From: Affinundibacterium baiyunense
GTDB taxonomy: Bacteria; Pseudomonadota; Gammaproteobacteria; Burkholderiales; Burkholderiaceae_D
Direction: 5' to 3'
Assembly: GCF_018139645.1 (NCBI RefSeq)
Contig: NZ_JAGSPM010000001.1
Span: forward strand, 682,001-746,000
DNA: 64,000 nucleotides
Part shown: piece after piece, positions 1 to 8,922 of the stretch
How positions within the stretch are numbered: the first letter of the stretch is position 1
Layout of the letters: each line of letters starts with the position of its first letter
The notes under the pieces: generated by a model
The model's database searches: none
The model's input: the letters and a program-made list of their open reading frames with translations, nothing else
Told to the model about the DNA's origin: nothing
Program-made: the position numbers and the translations under genes

Positions 1-2939
1 ATCATCCCTGCGCCCATCGCAATCGTCGTCATGATAATTGGCCGACTACGTTTATGACAGGCATCCACTAAAGCGGCAAATCTATCCATACCCGCAGTGC
101 GCGCGATAATCGCGTAATCCACCAATAGAATTGAATTCTTGGTCACAATACCCATTAGCATAATCAAGCCGATCATCGATGGCATCGACAGTGCGCGACC
201 AGTCAATAGCAATGCCACGAATGCCCCACCAATACTTAATGGTAAAGCAGCGAGAATCGTCACTGGTTGCAAGAAGTCCTTAAACAACAAGACTAATACA
301 CCGTAGATGCACAGCACACCGATCAACATCGCAATACCAAAACTAGCAAATAAAGCTGCCATTTCTTGCGCATCACCCAATTCGGCAATACTGACTGATG
401 GCGGTAAGTTTTTCATAGTTGGTAAAGCACGTGCTTCTTCATTCACCTCACCTAATTGACGCCCACCGAGCTCCACGTCCAAAGTCACATTACGACTGCG
501 ATTTAAACGATCAATTTGCGCTGGCCCCGAATCCATCGTGACGGTGGCGACACTACCAATCATCACTGGCCCCGACTTTCCGGGTACAGTCAAGCGCTCA
601 ATCGCTGCCAAGTCTGCACGCACATAGTCCGGCAGTTTGACGCGAATCGGCACTTGACGCTGCGCCAAATTCATTTTTGAAAGCGCCATGTCGTAATCAC
701 CAGCGGTAGCTACCCGCACCGTCTCACCAATACTCTCTGCGGTAACGCCGAGATCAGCAGCTTTAGCGGAATCAGGTTTGACGATAATTTCTGGACGCAC
801 CAACGAGGCGCTGGAACTCACATTACCGACACCTTTTAGCGTACGCAATTCACGTTCGACTTGGCGAGCAGTTTCCAATAAAGCGACTGGATCTTCACTC
901 TTCAACACCAGCTGCAATTTGACACCGGTATCCAAAGGCCCCACCGAGAACTTCGCACCAGAAATCTCGTTCATCTTACTACGAATCACATTATCTAAAT
1001 CCGACATCGATTCTTTACGTTCATTTCTGTGTACTGCCGTGACGGTTAATACCGCACGGCGTGCTTCCGCCGCTGCACCTGGAGCGAACGCATCACCACT
1101 GGAACCACCACCAATTGAGCTGAACACACCCGTGATTCCTTTGACGGACATAATTGCAACCCGTGCTTGTTCAGCAATGTGACTCGTCTCGGCTAAGGTG
1201 CTACCTGGTGGCAATTCAATATTCACCTGCGTTTGCGCGCGATCGGAAGGCGGTACAAATCCCGTCGGCAGCAATCCAACCAGTGCAATCGACGCAACGA
1301 AAAATACCGCGGCAGAAACGATCGTCACCAAGCGATGTCGCAAGCACCACTGCATGGTAGCCATGTAGCGTTGCATCATCCAGCTATCAGGTTTTTCGTG
1401 AATTTTTCCGTCTGCATTTTTCTTCGGTGCTTTGAGAATATAGGCAGCCATCATCGGCGTTAATAATCGAGCGACTACCAAGGATGCAAGAATCGCGATT
1501 ACCGCAGTCCAACCAAATTGTTTGAAGAATAACCCCGGCACACCGCCCATAAATGCGGTCGGTAAGAATACAGCGACTAACGCAAAAGTAGTGGCAATCA
1601 CCGCCATACCAATCTCGTCAGCTGCTTCGGTCGCCGCTTCCATCGGTGTTTTTCCCATCTCTAAATGACGCGCAATATTTTCGATTTCAACGATCGCGTC
1701 GTCCACCAGCACCCCGACCACTAAGGCCAAGGATAATAATGTCACGGTGTTTAAAGTGTAGCCAAAGTAATGTAAGCCTAAGAAAGTCGGAATTACAGAT
1801 AGTGGCAATGCGGCGGCAGCAACCAAAGTTGAGCGCCAATCGCGTAAGAACCACCAAACAACCAACACCGCCAATAAAGCGCCTTCATACAATAACTCCA
1901 TTGAGCCATCGAAGTTTTCTTCAACAGGTTGCGCATTGTCGATTGCATGTTTAAACAAAAATTTTGGATACGCTTTTTGAAGCTCGTTCACCGCATCGCG
2001 CGTTCCATTCGCAACATCAACTTCTGAAGCGCCCTTAGTACGGAACACCTCAAAGCCGACCACTGATTTTCCATTATAAGTAGCACGTGCACGCGGCTCG
2101 CTAACCGTGTCGGTCACTTGTGCTACTTGATCTAAACGAATGTGCCGCCCATCGGGCAAAGGAATATCTAAAGCCGCCAATTCTTCCGCGCTTTTCACTG
2201 TCGCAATTGTACGAACCGCTTGCTCCGCACCACTCACATCGCCACGGCCACCAGGCGCTTCTTTTTGCACAATTTTTAAACGTCGCGAGACATCAAGCGC
2301 CGACACTCTCAAGGCGGCCATCTTGTTCGCATCTAGCTCAATACGAACTTCTCGATTGACACCACCCATACGTTTTACAGCACCAACACCAGCAACACTA
2401 CGTAAACGTTTGGAGACGGTATTATCGACAAACCAACTCAACTCTTGTTCATCTGGAACCGTATTATCACCAGCCACATTCGGATTCTCTTTAGTTGCTG
2501 GTGCGGCTTCCACGGTATAGGTCAAAATCACGCGTCCCGCGGTCGACATTTTGGTCACGGTAGGATCGCGCATCTCACTCGGCAGATCTGCTCGAACCGT
2601 GGCTACGGCATCGCGCACTTCATTCACCGCTTCTGACAGCACTTTTTCTAAAATGAACTCAACCGTAATAGAAACATTGCCGTCTAGTACTTTGGTATAA
2701 ATATTTTTAACACCTTGTAAACTGGCTACCGCGTCTTCGATTTTTCGTGCGACTTCGGTCTCTAGCTGCGCAGGTGCTGCCCCCGGCAAACTAGCATTGA
2801 CGGTAACCAGTGGTAGTTCAATATCAGGAAAATCTTGAACGATGGTGCTACGAAATGACAAAATCCCTGCCAGCGTCAGCAGTGCAAACAACATGATCGC
2901 TGGAATCGGATTCCGAATAGATAAGGTTGAAAAATTCAT
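1..2939 (-). CDS. RND efflux permease, HAE1 family (3' end outside window)
   Basis: This is an inner-membrane proton-driven drug or organic-solvent exporter of the resistance-nodulation-division family. About 979 codons are visible; the stop lies beyond the left edge. The start MNFSTLSIRNP places the first membrane helix at the N-terminus, as in the family. The TM4 proton-relay pair is present (GVLVDDAIVEIENI), as is the TM10 lysine (GIVTKNSILLVDYA), so the pump should be active. The 5' end is 9 bases downstream of the adaptor gene's stop, so the two form one operon. Sequence character is closer to the MdtB/CzcA-like drug exporters lacking strong AcrB identity than to the second pump at 54.3-57.5 kb. 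Substrate cannot be read from the sequence. No outer membrane channel gene is visible here. Confidence 0.93.
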   Translation of the reverse strand, partial: MNFSTLSIRNPIPAIMLFALLTLAGILSFRSTIVQDFPDIELPLVTVNASLPGAAPAQLETEVARKIEDAVASLQGVKNIYTKVLDGNVSITVEFILEKVLSEAVNEVRDAVATVRADLPSEMRDPTVTKMSTAGRVILTYTVEAAPATKENPNVAGDNTVPDEQELSWFVDNTVSKRLRSVAGVGAVKRMGGVNREVRIELDANKMAALRVSALDVSRRLKIVQKEAPGGRGDVSGAEQAVRTIATVKSAEELAALDIPLPDGRHIRLDQVAQVTDTVSEPRARATYNGKSVVGFEVFRTKGASEVDVANGTRDAVNELQKAYPKFLFKHAIDNAQPVEENFDGSMELLYEGALLAVLVVWWFLRDWRSTLVAAAALPLSVIPTFLGLHYFGYTLNTVTLLSLALVVGVLVDDAIVEIENIARHLEMGKTPMEAATEAADEIGMAVIATTFALVAVFLPTAFMGGVPGLFFKQFGWTAVIAILASLVVARLLTPMMAAYILKAPKKNADGKIHEKPDSWMMQRYMATMQWCLRHRLVTIVSAAVFFVASIALVGLLPTGFVPPSDRAQTQVNIELPPGSTLAETSHIAEQARVAIMSVKGITGVFSSIGGGSSGDAFAPGAAAEARRAVLTVTAVHRNERKESMSDLDNVIRSKMNEISGAKFSVGPLDTGVKLQLVLKSEDPVALLETARQVERELRTLKGVGNVSSSASLVRPEIIVKPDSAKAADLGVTAESIGETVRVATAGDYDMALSKMNLAQRQVPIRVKLPDYVRADLAAIERLTVPGKSGPVMIGSVATVTMDSGPAQIDRLNRSRNVTLDVELGGRQLGEVNEEARALPTMKNLPPSVSIAELGDAQEMAALFASFGIAMLIGVLCIYGVLVLLFKDFLQPVTILAALPLSIGGAFVALLLTGRALSMPSMIGLIMLMGIVTKNSILLVDYAIIARTAGMDRFAALVDACHKRSRPIIMTTIAMGAGM

Positions 2940-2948
2940 GGCCAACCT

Positions 2949-4124
2949 CTATTTCTTTGTTGACGTAGTTGGGTTCGACGGCGCGCCAGCGAGCTTAACC
3001 AAATCACCGTCATTTAAAAAACCAACTCCGCTTGCCGCAATCGACGTTCCGGCATTAATTCCACTCAGAATTTCCACTACTTCGCTACCGTTGACTTGCA
3101 TACGACGCCCAGTTTGCACTTTCACTTGCGTCACACGTTGGTCGTTATTGAGCTTAAATACATAACTAAATCCATCTCGCACCACCACCGCTTGTTGCGG
3201 CACTGTTAATGCTTGTGAGTTACCAAAAACAAATTCTCCACGAGCAAACATGCCAGCTTTGAATGAGTGTGCCTGCTTCTTATCTTTTGGCAAAGTCAAA
3301 TCAACATAAACCAAACCAGTGCGATTATTCACATCGACCGTTGGTGCCAATGAGCGTACCTTGCCTTGCGCCTGCTCGCCATTTGGAGCAATCACCAATG
3401 CCTGCATACCCTGAGAAAGTTTGCTCAGTTCTGCCGAGGTAACCTCAGCGCGCCACTCCAACCGCCCTTGTCGAATCATGCGAAATAGCTCAGCGCCATT
3501 TCCGACGACAGCTCCGACAGTTGCCGTCCGTGCTGAAATCACGCCGGAATCTGGTGCCAACACTTGTGTATATTTCAAACGCAATAGTTGGACATCGAGA
3601 CTTGCTTTTGCTGCTGCAACGCGTGCTTTTGCGGTTTGCTCCGCAGTTAAATATTGGCCAATCTGTTGCTTACTAATTGCACCACTTGCTTGCAAACCAC
3701 GGGCGCGATCTGCGTTGGCAGTTGCCTCGACAGCAGTCGCTTCTGCTTCAACAAGACCCGCTTTGGCCTGTGTGACATCAGCATTAACCGCTTCACTCGC
3801 AAAGCGTGCCAATACTTGTCCGCGATTGACCGAATCACCCACATTTACCAATACCTCAGCGATCCGAAGTCCATTCGATTCCGAGCCAATGATTGCTTCT
3901 TGCCAAGCAGCGATGCTGCCATTGGCGATTAACTTACTCGACATCTGCGACTGCCCAACCTGCGTCGAAGTCACCGTCAATGAAGGTTTGGCGGCACTAG
4001 CACTACTGCCAGCAGCGTTCGCACTAGCAGAACTTTGCGCATGAACTGCAAATGCAAAATTAAGCATCACTACCATCAGCAACTTCATCGGCATTAAAGT
4101 ATTTTTCATCATCACATCCTTCAT
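2949..4124 (-). CDS. RND efflux periplasmic adaptor (membrane fusion protein)
   Basis: A 391-residue HlyD/AcrA-type adaptor that links an inner-membrane RND pump to an outer-membrane channel. The N-terminus carries a basic start and hydrophobic signal sequence ending near VHAQ (about residue 30). The split lipoyl-like half-motifs flank an alpha-helical hairpin (roughly residues 95-190), followed by beta-barrel and membrane-proximal domains. There is no lipobox, so it is probably periplasmic or anchored by an uncleaved helix. Several Met codons lie in the first 15 residues, and the precise start is uncertain. It is the first gene of the two-gene pump operon, 69 bases from the stop-side of the upstream TetR gene, which is read in the same direction and probably controls it. 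Confidence 0.92.
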   Translation of the reverse strand: MKDVMMKNTLMPMKLLMVVMLNFAFAVHAQSSASANAAGSSASAAKPSLTVTSTQVGQSQMSSKLIANGSIAAWQEAIIGSESNGLRIAEVLVNVGDSVNRGQVLARFASEAVNADVTQAKAGLVEAEATAVEATANADRARGLQASGAISKQQIGQYLTAEQTAKARVAAAKASLDVQLLRLKYTQVLAPDSGVISARTATVGAVVGNGAELFRMIRQGRLEWRAEVTSAELSKLSQGMQALVIAPNGEQAQGKVRSLAPTVDVNNRTGLVYVDLTLPKDKKQAHSFKAGMFARGEFVFGNSQALTVPQQAVVVRDGFSYVFKLNNDQRVTQVKVQTGRRMQVNGSEVVEILSGINAGTSIAASGVGFLNDGDLVKLAGAPSNPTTSTKK

Positions 4125-4192
4125 CTAATAATTTCGTCAAATCTGTCGTCTATTATTTATCCCACGTCATTTAAGCATGACCATTCGACTAG

Positions 4193-4978
4193 TCAGGTCA
4201 TCAAAGCATACCGACGCTGTCGCTCTTGTTCGCACATACTTAAACCGTATTCCACAAGGCGATTGGCATAGTCATCAATCGATTTTTCTTTGCTGATTAA
4301 ACTTGGTCGTATCACCGCGATCACATCGCTGCTCACCATCAAAGTCAACGCCAAACCAGATAGCGCAAATGCGAGTCGATGTAGATCATCATCGATGCGT
4401 TGAACGTCAAGCTGCTTTGCCAAAAATTTGACGAGTGCCAAATGTGCAGGCTTGATTTGATGATCAATTTCTTCCGACCACAAACCCGTTGGCTCTAGCA
4501 TTTCACGTATATGTAATTTCATGCAGTTTTGCGCGCGCTCGCTTTGCTTAAAACTATCGACAAAGGTTTTCATCAATAGTTCAAGTCCTGCACGTAAGCT
4601 AAGGTCGGGCTGCAAAAACTGCGAAGGATGTATCGTGGGATTACCAACCGGATCATTAAAGATCGCTCGATACAAGTTCGCTTTATCACCAAAATAGTAG
4701 CTAATCGCCGATATATTTACTTGTGCAGCTAAAGCAATTTCGCGGGTTGAGGTGCGGGCATAGCCTTTCTCTGCAAATAAACGCATCGCACATTCAAACA
4801 AGCGTTCACGCGCTTCCTGCCCATCTGTACGCAAGCTTTTATCTGTGGCATTTCTTCCAGCACCCAACTTATCTGGGTTGGATTGCGCTATGACATCGAG
4901 GATAGAGCTAGGTGCAATCGTATTATTCGACCGCGACTTTTTTGATTTTGATGGCAAGATATTTTTCATGACGCGCAT
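4193..4978 (-). CDS. TetR family regulator, CecR/CerR-like
   Basis: A 261-residue DNA-binding repressor. The TetR helix-turn-helix lies near residues 52-105 (RLFAEKGYARTSTREIA then SAISYYFGDKANLYRAIF). The C-terminal half resembles the DUF1956/CecR ligand domain (residues about 125-225). An unusually long N-terminal extension of about 50 residues, basic and Ser-rich (KSKKSRSNN), precedes the HTH; a later start would remove it, but no in-frame Met with a better ribosome site is visible. The gene is immediately upstream of and co-directional with the adaptor-pump pair, so it is most simply their repressor and autoregulator. CecR in E. coli controls an efflux system sensitive to antibiotics; the effector here is unknown. 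Confidence 0.88.
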   Translation of the reverse strand: MRVMKNILPSKSKKSRSNNTIAPSSILDVIAQSNPDKLGAGRNATDKSLRTDGQEARERLFECAMRLFAEKGYARTSTREIALAAQVNISAISYYFGDKANLYRAIFNDPVGNPTIHPSQFLQPDLSLRAGLELLMKTFVDSFKQSERAQNCMKLHIREMLEPTGLWSEEIDHQIKPAHLALVKFLAKQLDVQRIDDDLHRLAFALSGLALTLMVSSDVIAVIRPSLISKEKSIDDYANRLVEYGLSMCEQERQRRYALMT

Positions 4979-4991
4979 GCTAGCACATAAA

Positions 4992-5007
4992 TCAAACGTT
5001 TGTTTGA
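4992..5007. promoter_or_regulatory. Candidate TetR-type operator
   Basis: A short symmetric sequence, TCAAACGTTTGTTTGA, lies 14 bases upstream of the TetR-family start. It contains the perfect palindrome CAAACGTTTG and also pairs TCAAAC with GTTTGA. Position and symmetry suit autoregulation, but binding is inferred only. Confidence 0.4.
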
Positions 5008-5124
5008 ACTAAGCAAGCACGCAGCAAAAATTATGACCGTGCAAATAGATACAACTCTAATCGATTACGTACAGTGAATCGCCAATACTAGATAGGCGAC
5101 TCCATATGCGGTGATTTGGCAAAT

Positions 5125-6066
5125 CTAGCGCATCGTACGGCGCTCTCTATATGCCGATCGCAGTAGACTCAGTGCAACAATCAGGACGACCACTACCACA
5201 ATCCAGCGCACATAATCCAATGGGAGTGATTTGACAATGTAAGCAGCAAGAAGTACGGCGGGCACGCCGCCAATCGCAACGCCTAGCGCAGCGGATGGTA
5301 AGTATTTCTGATTACGAATAAAGCCTATACTGCTAATCGGCATCAAAAACGCACACGACCCCATCATGATCGGAAACGCCGCTAGTGGACTCATGCCAAG
5401 CAAGCTCACCATAATCATGCAAGGTGCATATAGTCCTATGCCTAAGGGCATCAATAGTCCTAATATAAAATTACCGATCACACCAACCCACCACTTCCAA
5501 CCTGTCAATTCCAAGGCATCCATACCTGCTGGCAAAAAGCCAACCATAGACATCAGCATAATGAATGCAGCCAACAATAAAGCACCGCCCATACCCAGTT
5601 GAATTTGAAACCGCGGCAAACTTCCAACTACCACGGTTCCCAACCATGCTCCGACACCTGCGGTCAAAATCATAGGGAGTAAAGTGCTAGGAGCGACATC
5701 AACGATTTGGATAAAAATCAGCGCTTGTGTGATCGTACCTAGCGTGTGTCCCACATTCAGCGTTCCTGGAATTAGCTCGTCTGGAACGATTTTCCCTAAA
5801 CGGAAAAACGCTGTGCTGGGAGCGAAAGAACCAATACCTAAGGTATCAAAAAAATCGGTAATAGCACCGATCACAATTTCTACCGGGCGAGGCCAGTGCC
5901 ATTGCTTACCTTCATTGCGCATGCGATACAGACTTTTAGCCCATATAGCTACGAATAATAAGGCCAAGCTTGCGAAGCAGAATAACAAACCGGAACTTAA
6001 CTCCTTACTTTGCAAACTACACGCAGACAAAGAGAGCACCATTACCATCAAGATCCAATTTTTCAT
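5125..6066 (-). CDS. TauE/SafE family membrane permease
   Basis: A 313-residue polytopic inner-membrane protein of the TauE/SafE (sulfite exporter / anion permease) superfamily. About eight hydrophobic segments are visible, with two repeat halves; conserved stretches include GTLNVGHTLGTITQALIF in the first half and PLGIGLYAPCMIMVSLLGMSPLAAFPIMMGSCAF in two overlapping pieces in the second half. Family members move sulfite, sulfoacetate or other small organosulfur or C2 anions; the substrate is unknown. The N-terminus is odd: residues 1-16 read as a lipoprotein signal with a lipobox-like LSAC, followed directly by the first family helix. It stands alone, divergent from the sensor kinase across a repeat-rich spacer. 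Confidence 0.85.
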   Translation of the reverse strand: MKNWILMVMVLSLSACSLQSKELSSGLLFCFASLALLFVAIWAKSLYRMRNEGKQWHWPRPVEIVIGAITDFFDTLGIGSFAPSTAFFRLGKIVPDELIPGTLNVGHTLGTITQALIFIQIVDVAPSTLLPMILTAGVGAWLGTVVVGSLPRFQIQLGMGGALLLAAFIMLMSMVGFLPAGMDALELTGWKWWVGVIGNFILGLLMPLGIGLYAPCMIMVSLLGMSPLAAFPIMMGSCAFLMPISSIGFIRNQKYLPSAALGVAIGGVPAVLLAAYIVKSLPLDYVRWIVVVVVLIVALSLLRSAYRERRTMR

Positions 6067-6124
6067 CCCCGCCCCACAATCATAAAAGTAAATTCAACAA
6101 AGCCTCAAATTAACAAACTCACGC

Positions 6125-6196
6125 AACTAATTTACGAACTAATTTACGAACTAATTTACGAACTAATTTGCGAACTAATTTGCGAACTAATTTTCG
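6125..6196. repeat. Six tandem 12-bp repeats
   Basis: Six head-to-tail copies of a 12-base unit. Copies 1-3 are AACTAATTTACG, copies 4-5 change A to G (AACTAATTTGCG) and copy 6 is AACTAATTTTCG. They lie in the spacer between the divergent TauE-like gene and the sensor kinase. Uniform spacing of about one helical turn would place each copy on nearly the same DNA face, as in iteron-like or multi-site regulator arrays, but copy number could equally reflect replication slippage. Confidence 0.9.
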
Positions 6197-6216
6197 GCTG
6201 GATAAACAAACGATAT

Positions 6217-6251
6217 GCACATATTTTTTAATATATTTAAAAAATATGTGC
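6217..6251. promoter_or_regulatory. Perfect 15-bp-arm inverted repeat
   Basis: Arms GCACATATTTTTTAA and TTAAAAAATATGTGC are perfectly complementary and separated by five bases (TATAT). The element sits 20 bases beyond the tandem repeat array, in the spacer between divergent genes, so it is unlikely to be a terminator for either. A dimeric regulator site or an AT-rich cruciform are the likely readings. Function is inferred. Confidence 0.6.
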
Positions 6252-6401
6252 AAGTATCTAGCGAGGACCGCGCTAAGGCAAGGCATTTTTATTTGCTGCG
6301 ATCAATTCAACAAATTCACCACAACTGTTCACGCATTTTCGCAATTGTCATAACAAAATACGAGTAGAATAAAAAGCATCTACGGCTATTCCTGAAACAT
6401 T

Positions 6402-8864
6402 GTGAATCAGTCAGTCCAACATCAATCAATGAATCGCTTCTTTCGTCAATTTATCTTGAGCATGGTAGCGCTCAGTTTATTGGCGCTCTATGCCAATGAG
6501 CATTGGATGAAGCGTCGCCTACAAATTGATTTCATGTCAGACGAAAAAGTTTCTGCTATCGATGACCGCCCCGAAGGCGGCAAGAGCATAGCAAAGCTAG
6601 TCAAGAATGATCGTACATTAACAATGGAATGCGACATCATCGCTGCCTATCAATGGCCGTTTTGTGAGTTAGCCATCAAATTAAAAGACGATAATTCAGG
6701 AATAGATCTGAATCAGTTCGACACACTGAAATTACAAATTCGTAGCACGGGTCCACAACAGCACAACCCGGTTAGAGTCTTTCTACGTAATTTCAATCCA
6801 GCATATTCAATCGCGGACTCTCCCGGTTCACTGAAACCACATGAAGTGGTGTACGACCCAAATCTAGTCGCATCGGCAGTTGAATTCAAATTGAATCAAT
6901 TTATGGTTGCCTCCTGGTGGACGCAATCACACCCTACCAGCATCGAGCATCTTGGACCACAACTAGATCAAGTCGTCGCCATCAGCTTCATCACTGGAGG
7001 CAATGTGGTGCCTGGCAATCATAGCATTAGCCTTGAAGCGGTTGAACTAACCGGGCAATGGATACCCACCGAACATTTTCGATTAGGATTAATTTTTGTT
7101 TGGCTGGCAGGCATCGTCATTTACTTAGTTTGGGACTCTCGCCAATCAAGACGTGAGCTAAGAGAATCTGATCGTTTAAAACAGGCGCTTGAGTTAAGCA
7201 ACCAAGAATTAGAATCGCGCGTAGAAGAGCGCACCCGCGCTTTAGCTTCTAGCAATGCGCAATTGATAGAGACTCTACAAAATCTGGAAGGCACGCGCTC
7301 AGAGCTAGTTCAAAATGAAAAAAATGCGGCGCTAGGTTCTCTAGTATCTGGCATTGCACATGAGCTCAACACACCCATCGGCAACGCCTTATTAGTGAGC
7401 ACCACCTTAGCTGACAAAATCAGAGACCTTGAAGTTATCAGCGAAACCAAATTTACACGCAAAGCGCTCAAAGATTTTTTTATAGAGACCACACACGGCA
7501 CTGCGATTTTGCAGCAAAACCTAGAGCGTGCCGCTACCTTGATCGCCAGCTTCAAGCAACTTTCAGCGGACCAACACTCCGAGCAACGTAGACAGTTTCG
7601 CCTAATTGATGTGGTCGAAGAAACGCAATTGGCTATGCTACCCAGTATCAAACAAACACCACATCAATTGAACATTGATGTCGATCCTGCGATCGAGTTG
7701 GATGCTTATCCCGGCCCACTAAGTCAAATCATCATCAATCTTATTAATAACGCACTCCTGCATGCATTTGACAAAATTGAACATGGTCACATGCTCTTGA
7801 GCGCTAAACTAGTCTCGCAAGATAAAGTAGAAATCATCTTTAGTGATGATGGCAACGGTATCCCAGCGACCATTTTACGACGCGTATTTGAACCATTCTT
7901 CACTACTAAATTAGGAAAAGGTGGGAGTGGTCTTGGCATGCATTTAGCCCATACCGTCGTTACACAATTATTCGGTGGAAAAATCGAGATTGAATCCTTA
8001 CCAAGTGAAGGCACTAGTATCCGCATGCTACTGCCATTGATCGCACCACAAGTCGATCAAAACTTGATACGAATCGGTGTCCCCAAAGATGTACTCGAAG
8101 ATTATCATTTATTTCTAGACACTCGTTCGAATCAAGATGTTAGCGATTTTGGTGGCTTACACAGTCGGCGTGACGTGGTCGAGCTGACATTTTTTATTCG
8201 CGCTTTAGAGAAAGTACGACCCAATGCAGAATACAAACTAGTTCCGATTGATAGCTATGCAAACGGTATCGAACAACTACGCCAATCTACTATTACTTGC
8301 TTGGCAACCACTTGCTGGGAATCAGATTTAATTGCTTACGCTGAAGAGATATATATTTCTCCCGCCATGATTGCTGACGGCTTATCTATCGTTGGCATTT
8401 ATACTGCGCCACAAAACCAACATGCGCTCAATTGCAAAACACTGAATGATTTCCAACAGCTAAGACTAGTTTCTAATCGTGACTGGAGCGCCGATTGGAA
8501 TACCTTAAAACAATTAGGAATCGAGAATTGTCTCGACGTAAAAACCTGGAGACAGATGGTCTACATGGTCAGCAGTAGCGAAGTAGATGCCCTACTCGCA
8601 CCCTTTGCCACGCATCACGATTTAAAAATTGAACTTGATGACTGCCAGCTGATTCCCGTACCCGGCTTAAGAATCGAATTAACTGGCTCGCGTCATTTCG
8701 CTTTTAGTAATAGTCCGCAAGCAGCTAGCTTGGCAAAAGTGATTTTTCCAGAACTAGAACGCATGCTAGAAGATCGCAGCTTTATTGACGCACTACACCA
8801 ATGTGGCTTCATCAATACACGCACTTCATCATGGACGATATTGAGTTCTAACACACAAGCATAA
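6402..8864 (+). CDS. Sensor histidine kinase with C-terminal solute-binding-like domain
   Basis: An 820-residue membrane sensor kinase, starting at GTG (an ATG at codon 10 is the alternative; neither has a clear ribosome site). Order: TM1 (about 13-31), a periplasmic domain of about 190 residues with a jelly-roll/carbohydrate-binding-like look (32-222), TM2 (226-244), a coiled coil (247-308), a HisKA dimerisation domain with the phospho-acceptor His320 in GIAHELNTPIGN, and a HATPase with N-box (442-456), G1 DDGNGI (482) and G2 GKGGSGLG (505). Residues 556-810 then resemble a type-II periplasmic substrate-binding fold (SBP_bac_3-like), yet no signal or membrane segment precedes them, so they should be cytoplasmic. 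No response regulator is adjacent, so it is an orphan kinase. Ligand and partner unknown. Confidence 0.88.
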   Translation: MNQSVQHQSMNRFFRQFILSMVALSLLALYANEHWMKRRLQIDFMSDEKVSAIDDRPEGGKSIAKLVKNDRTLTMECDIIAAYQWPFCELAIKLKDDNSGIDLNQFDTLKLQIRSTGPQQHNPVRVFLRNFNPAYSIADSPGSLKPHEVVYDPNLVASAVEFKLNQFMVASWWTQSHPTSIEHLGPQLDQVVAISFITGGNVVPGNHSISLEAVELTGQWIPTEHFRLGLIFVWLAGIVIYLVWDSRQSRRELRESDRLKQALELSNQELESRVEERTRALASSNAQLIETLQNLEGTRSELVQNEKNAALGSLVSGIAHELNTPIGNALLVSTTLADKIRDLEVISETKFTRKALKDFFIETTHGTAILQQNLERAATLIASFKQLSADQHSEQRRQFRLIDVVEETQLAMLPSIKQTPHQLNIDVDPAIELDAYPGPLSQIIINLINNALLHAFDKIEHGHMLLSAKLVSQDKVEIIFSDDGNGIPATILRRVFEPFFTTKLGKGGSGLGMHLAHTVVTQLFGGKIEIESLPSEGTSIRMLLPLIAPQVDQNLIRIGVPKDVLEDYHLFLDTRSNQDVSDFGGLHSRRDVVELTFFIRALEKVRPNAEYKLVPIDSYANGIEQLRQSTITCLATTCWESDLIAYAEEIYISPAMIADGLSIVGIYTAPQNQHALNCKTLNDFQQLRLVSNRDWSADWNTLKQLGIENCLDVKTWRQMVYMVSSSEVDALLAPFATHHDLKIELDDCQLIPVPGLRIELTGSRHFAFSNSPQAASLAKVIFPELERMLEDRSFIDALHQCGFINTRTSSWTILSSNTQA

Positions 8865-8922
8865 CTCTTAGCACTCTTAGATCAACATTAAGCTTAAATT
8901 CCTACCACGAAATCAGTGAGAC

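Noticed and set aside
3421-4044. 207-codon plus-strand frame opposite the RND adaptor
   Set aside because: Lies entirely within the adaptor gene on the other strand, with no homology.
6125-6196. Possible CRISPR array
   Set aside because: The units are directly adjacent with no spacers and only 12 bases long.
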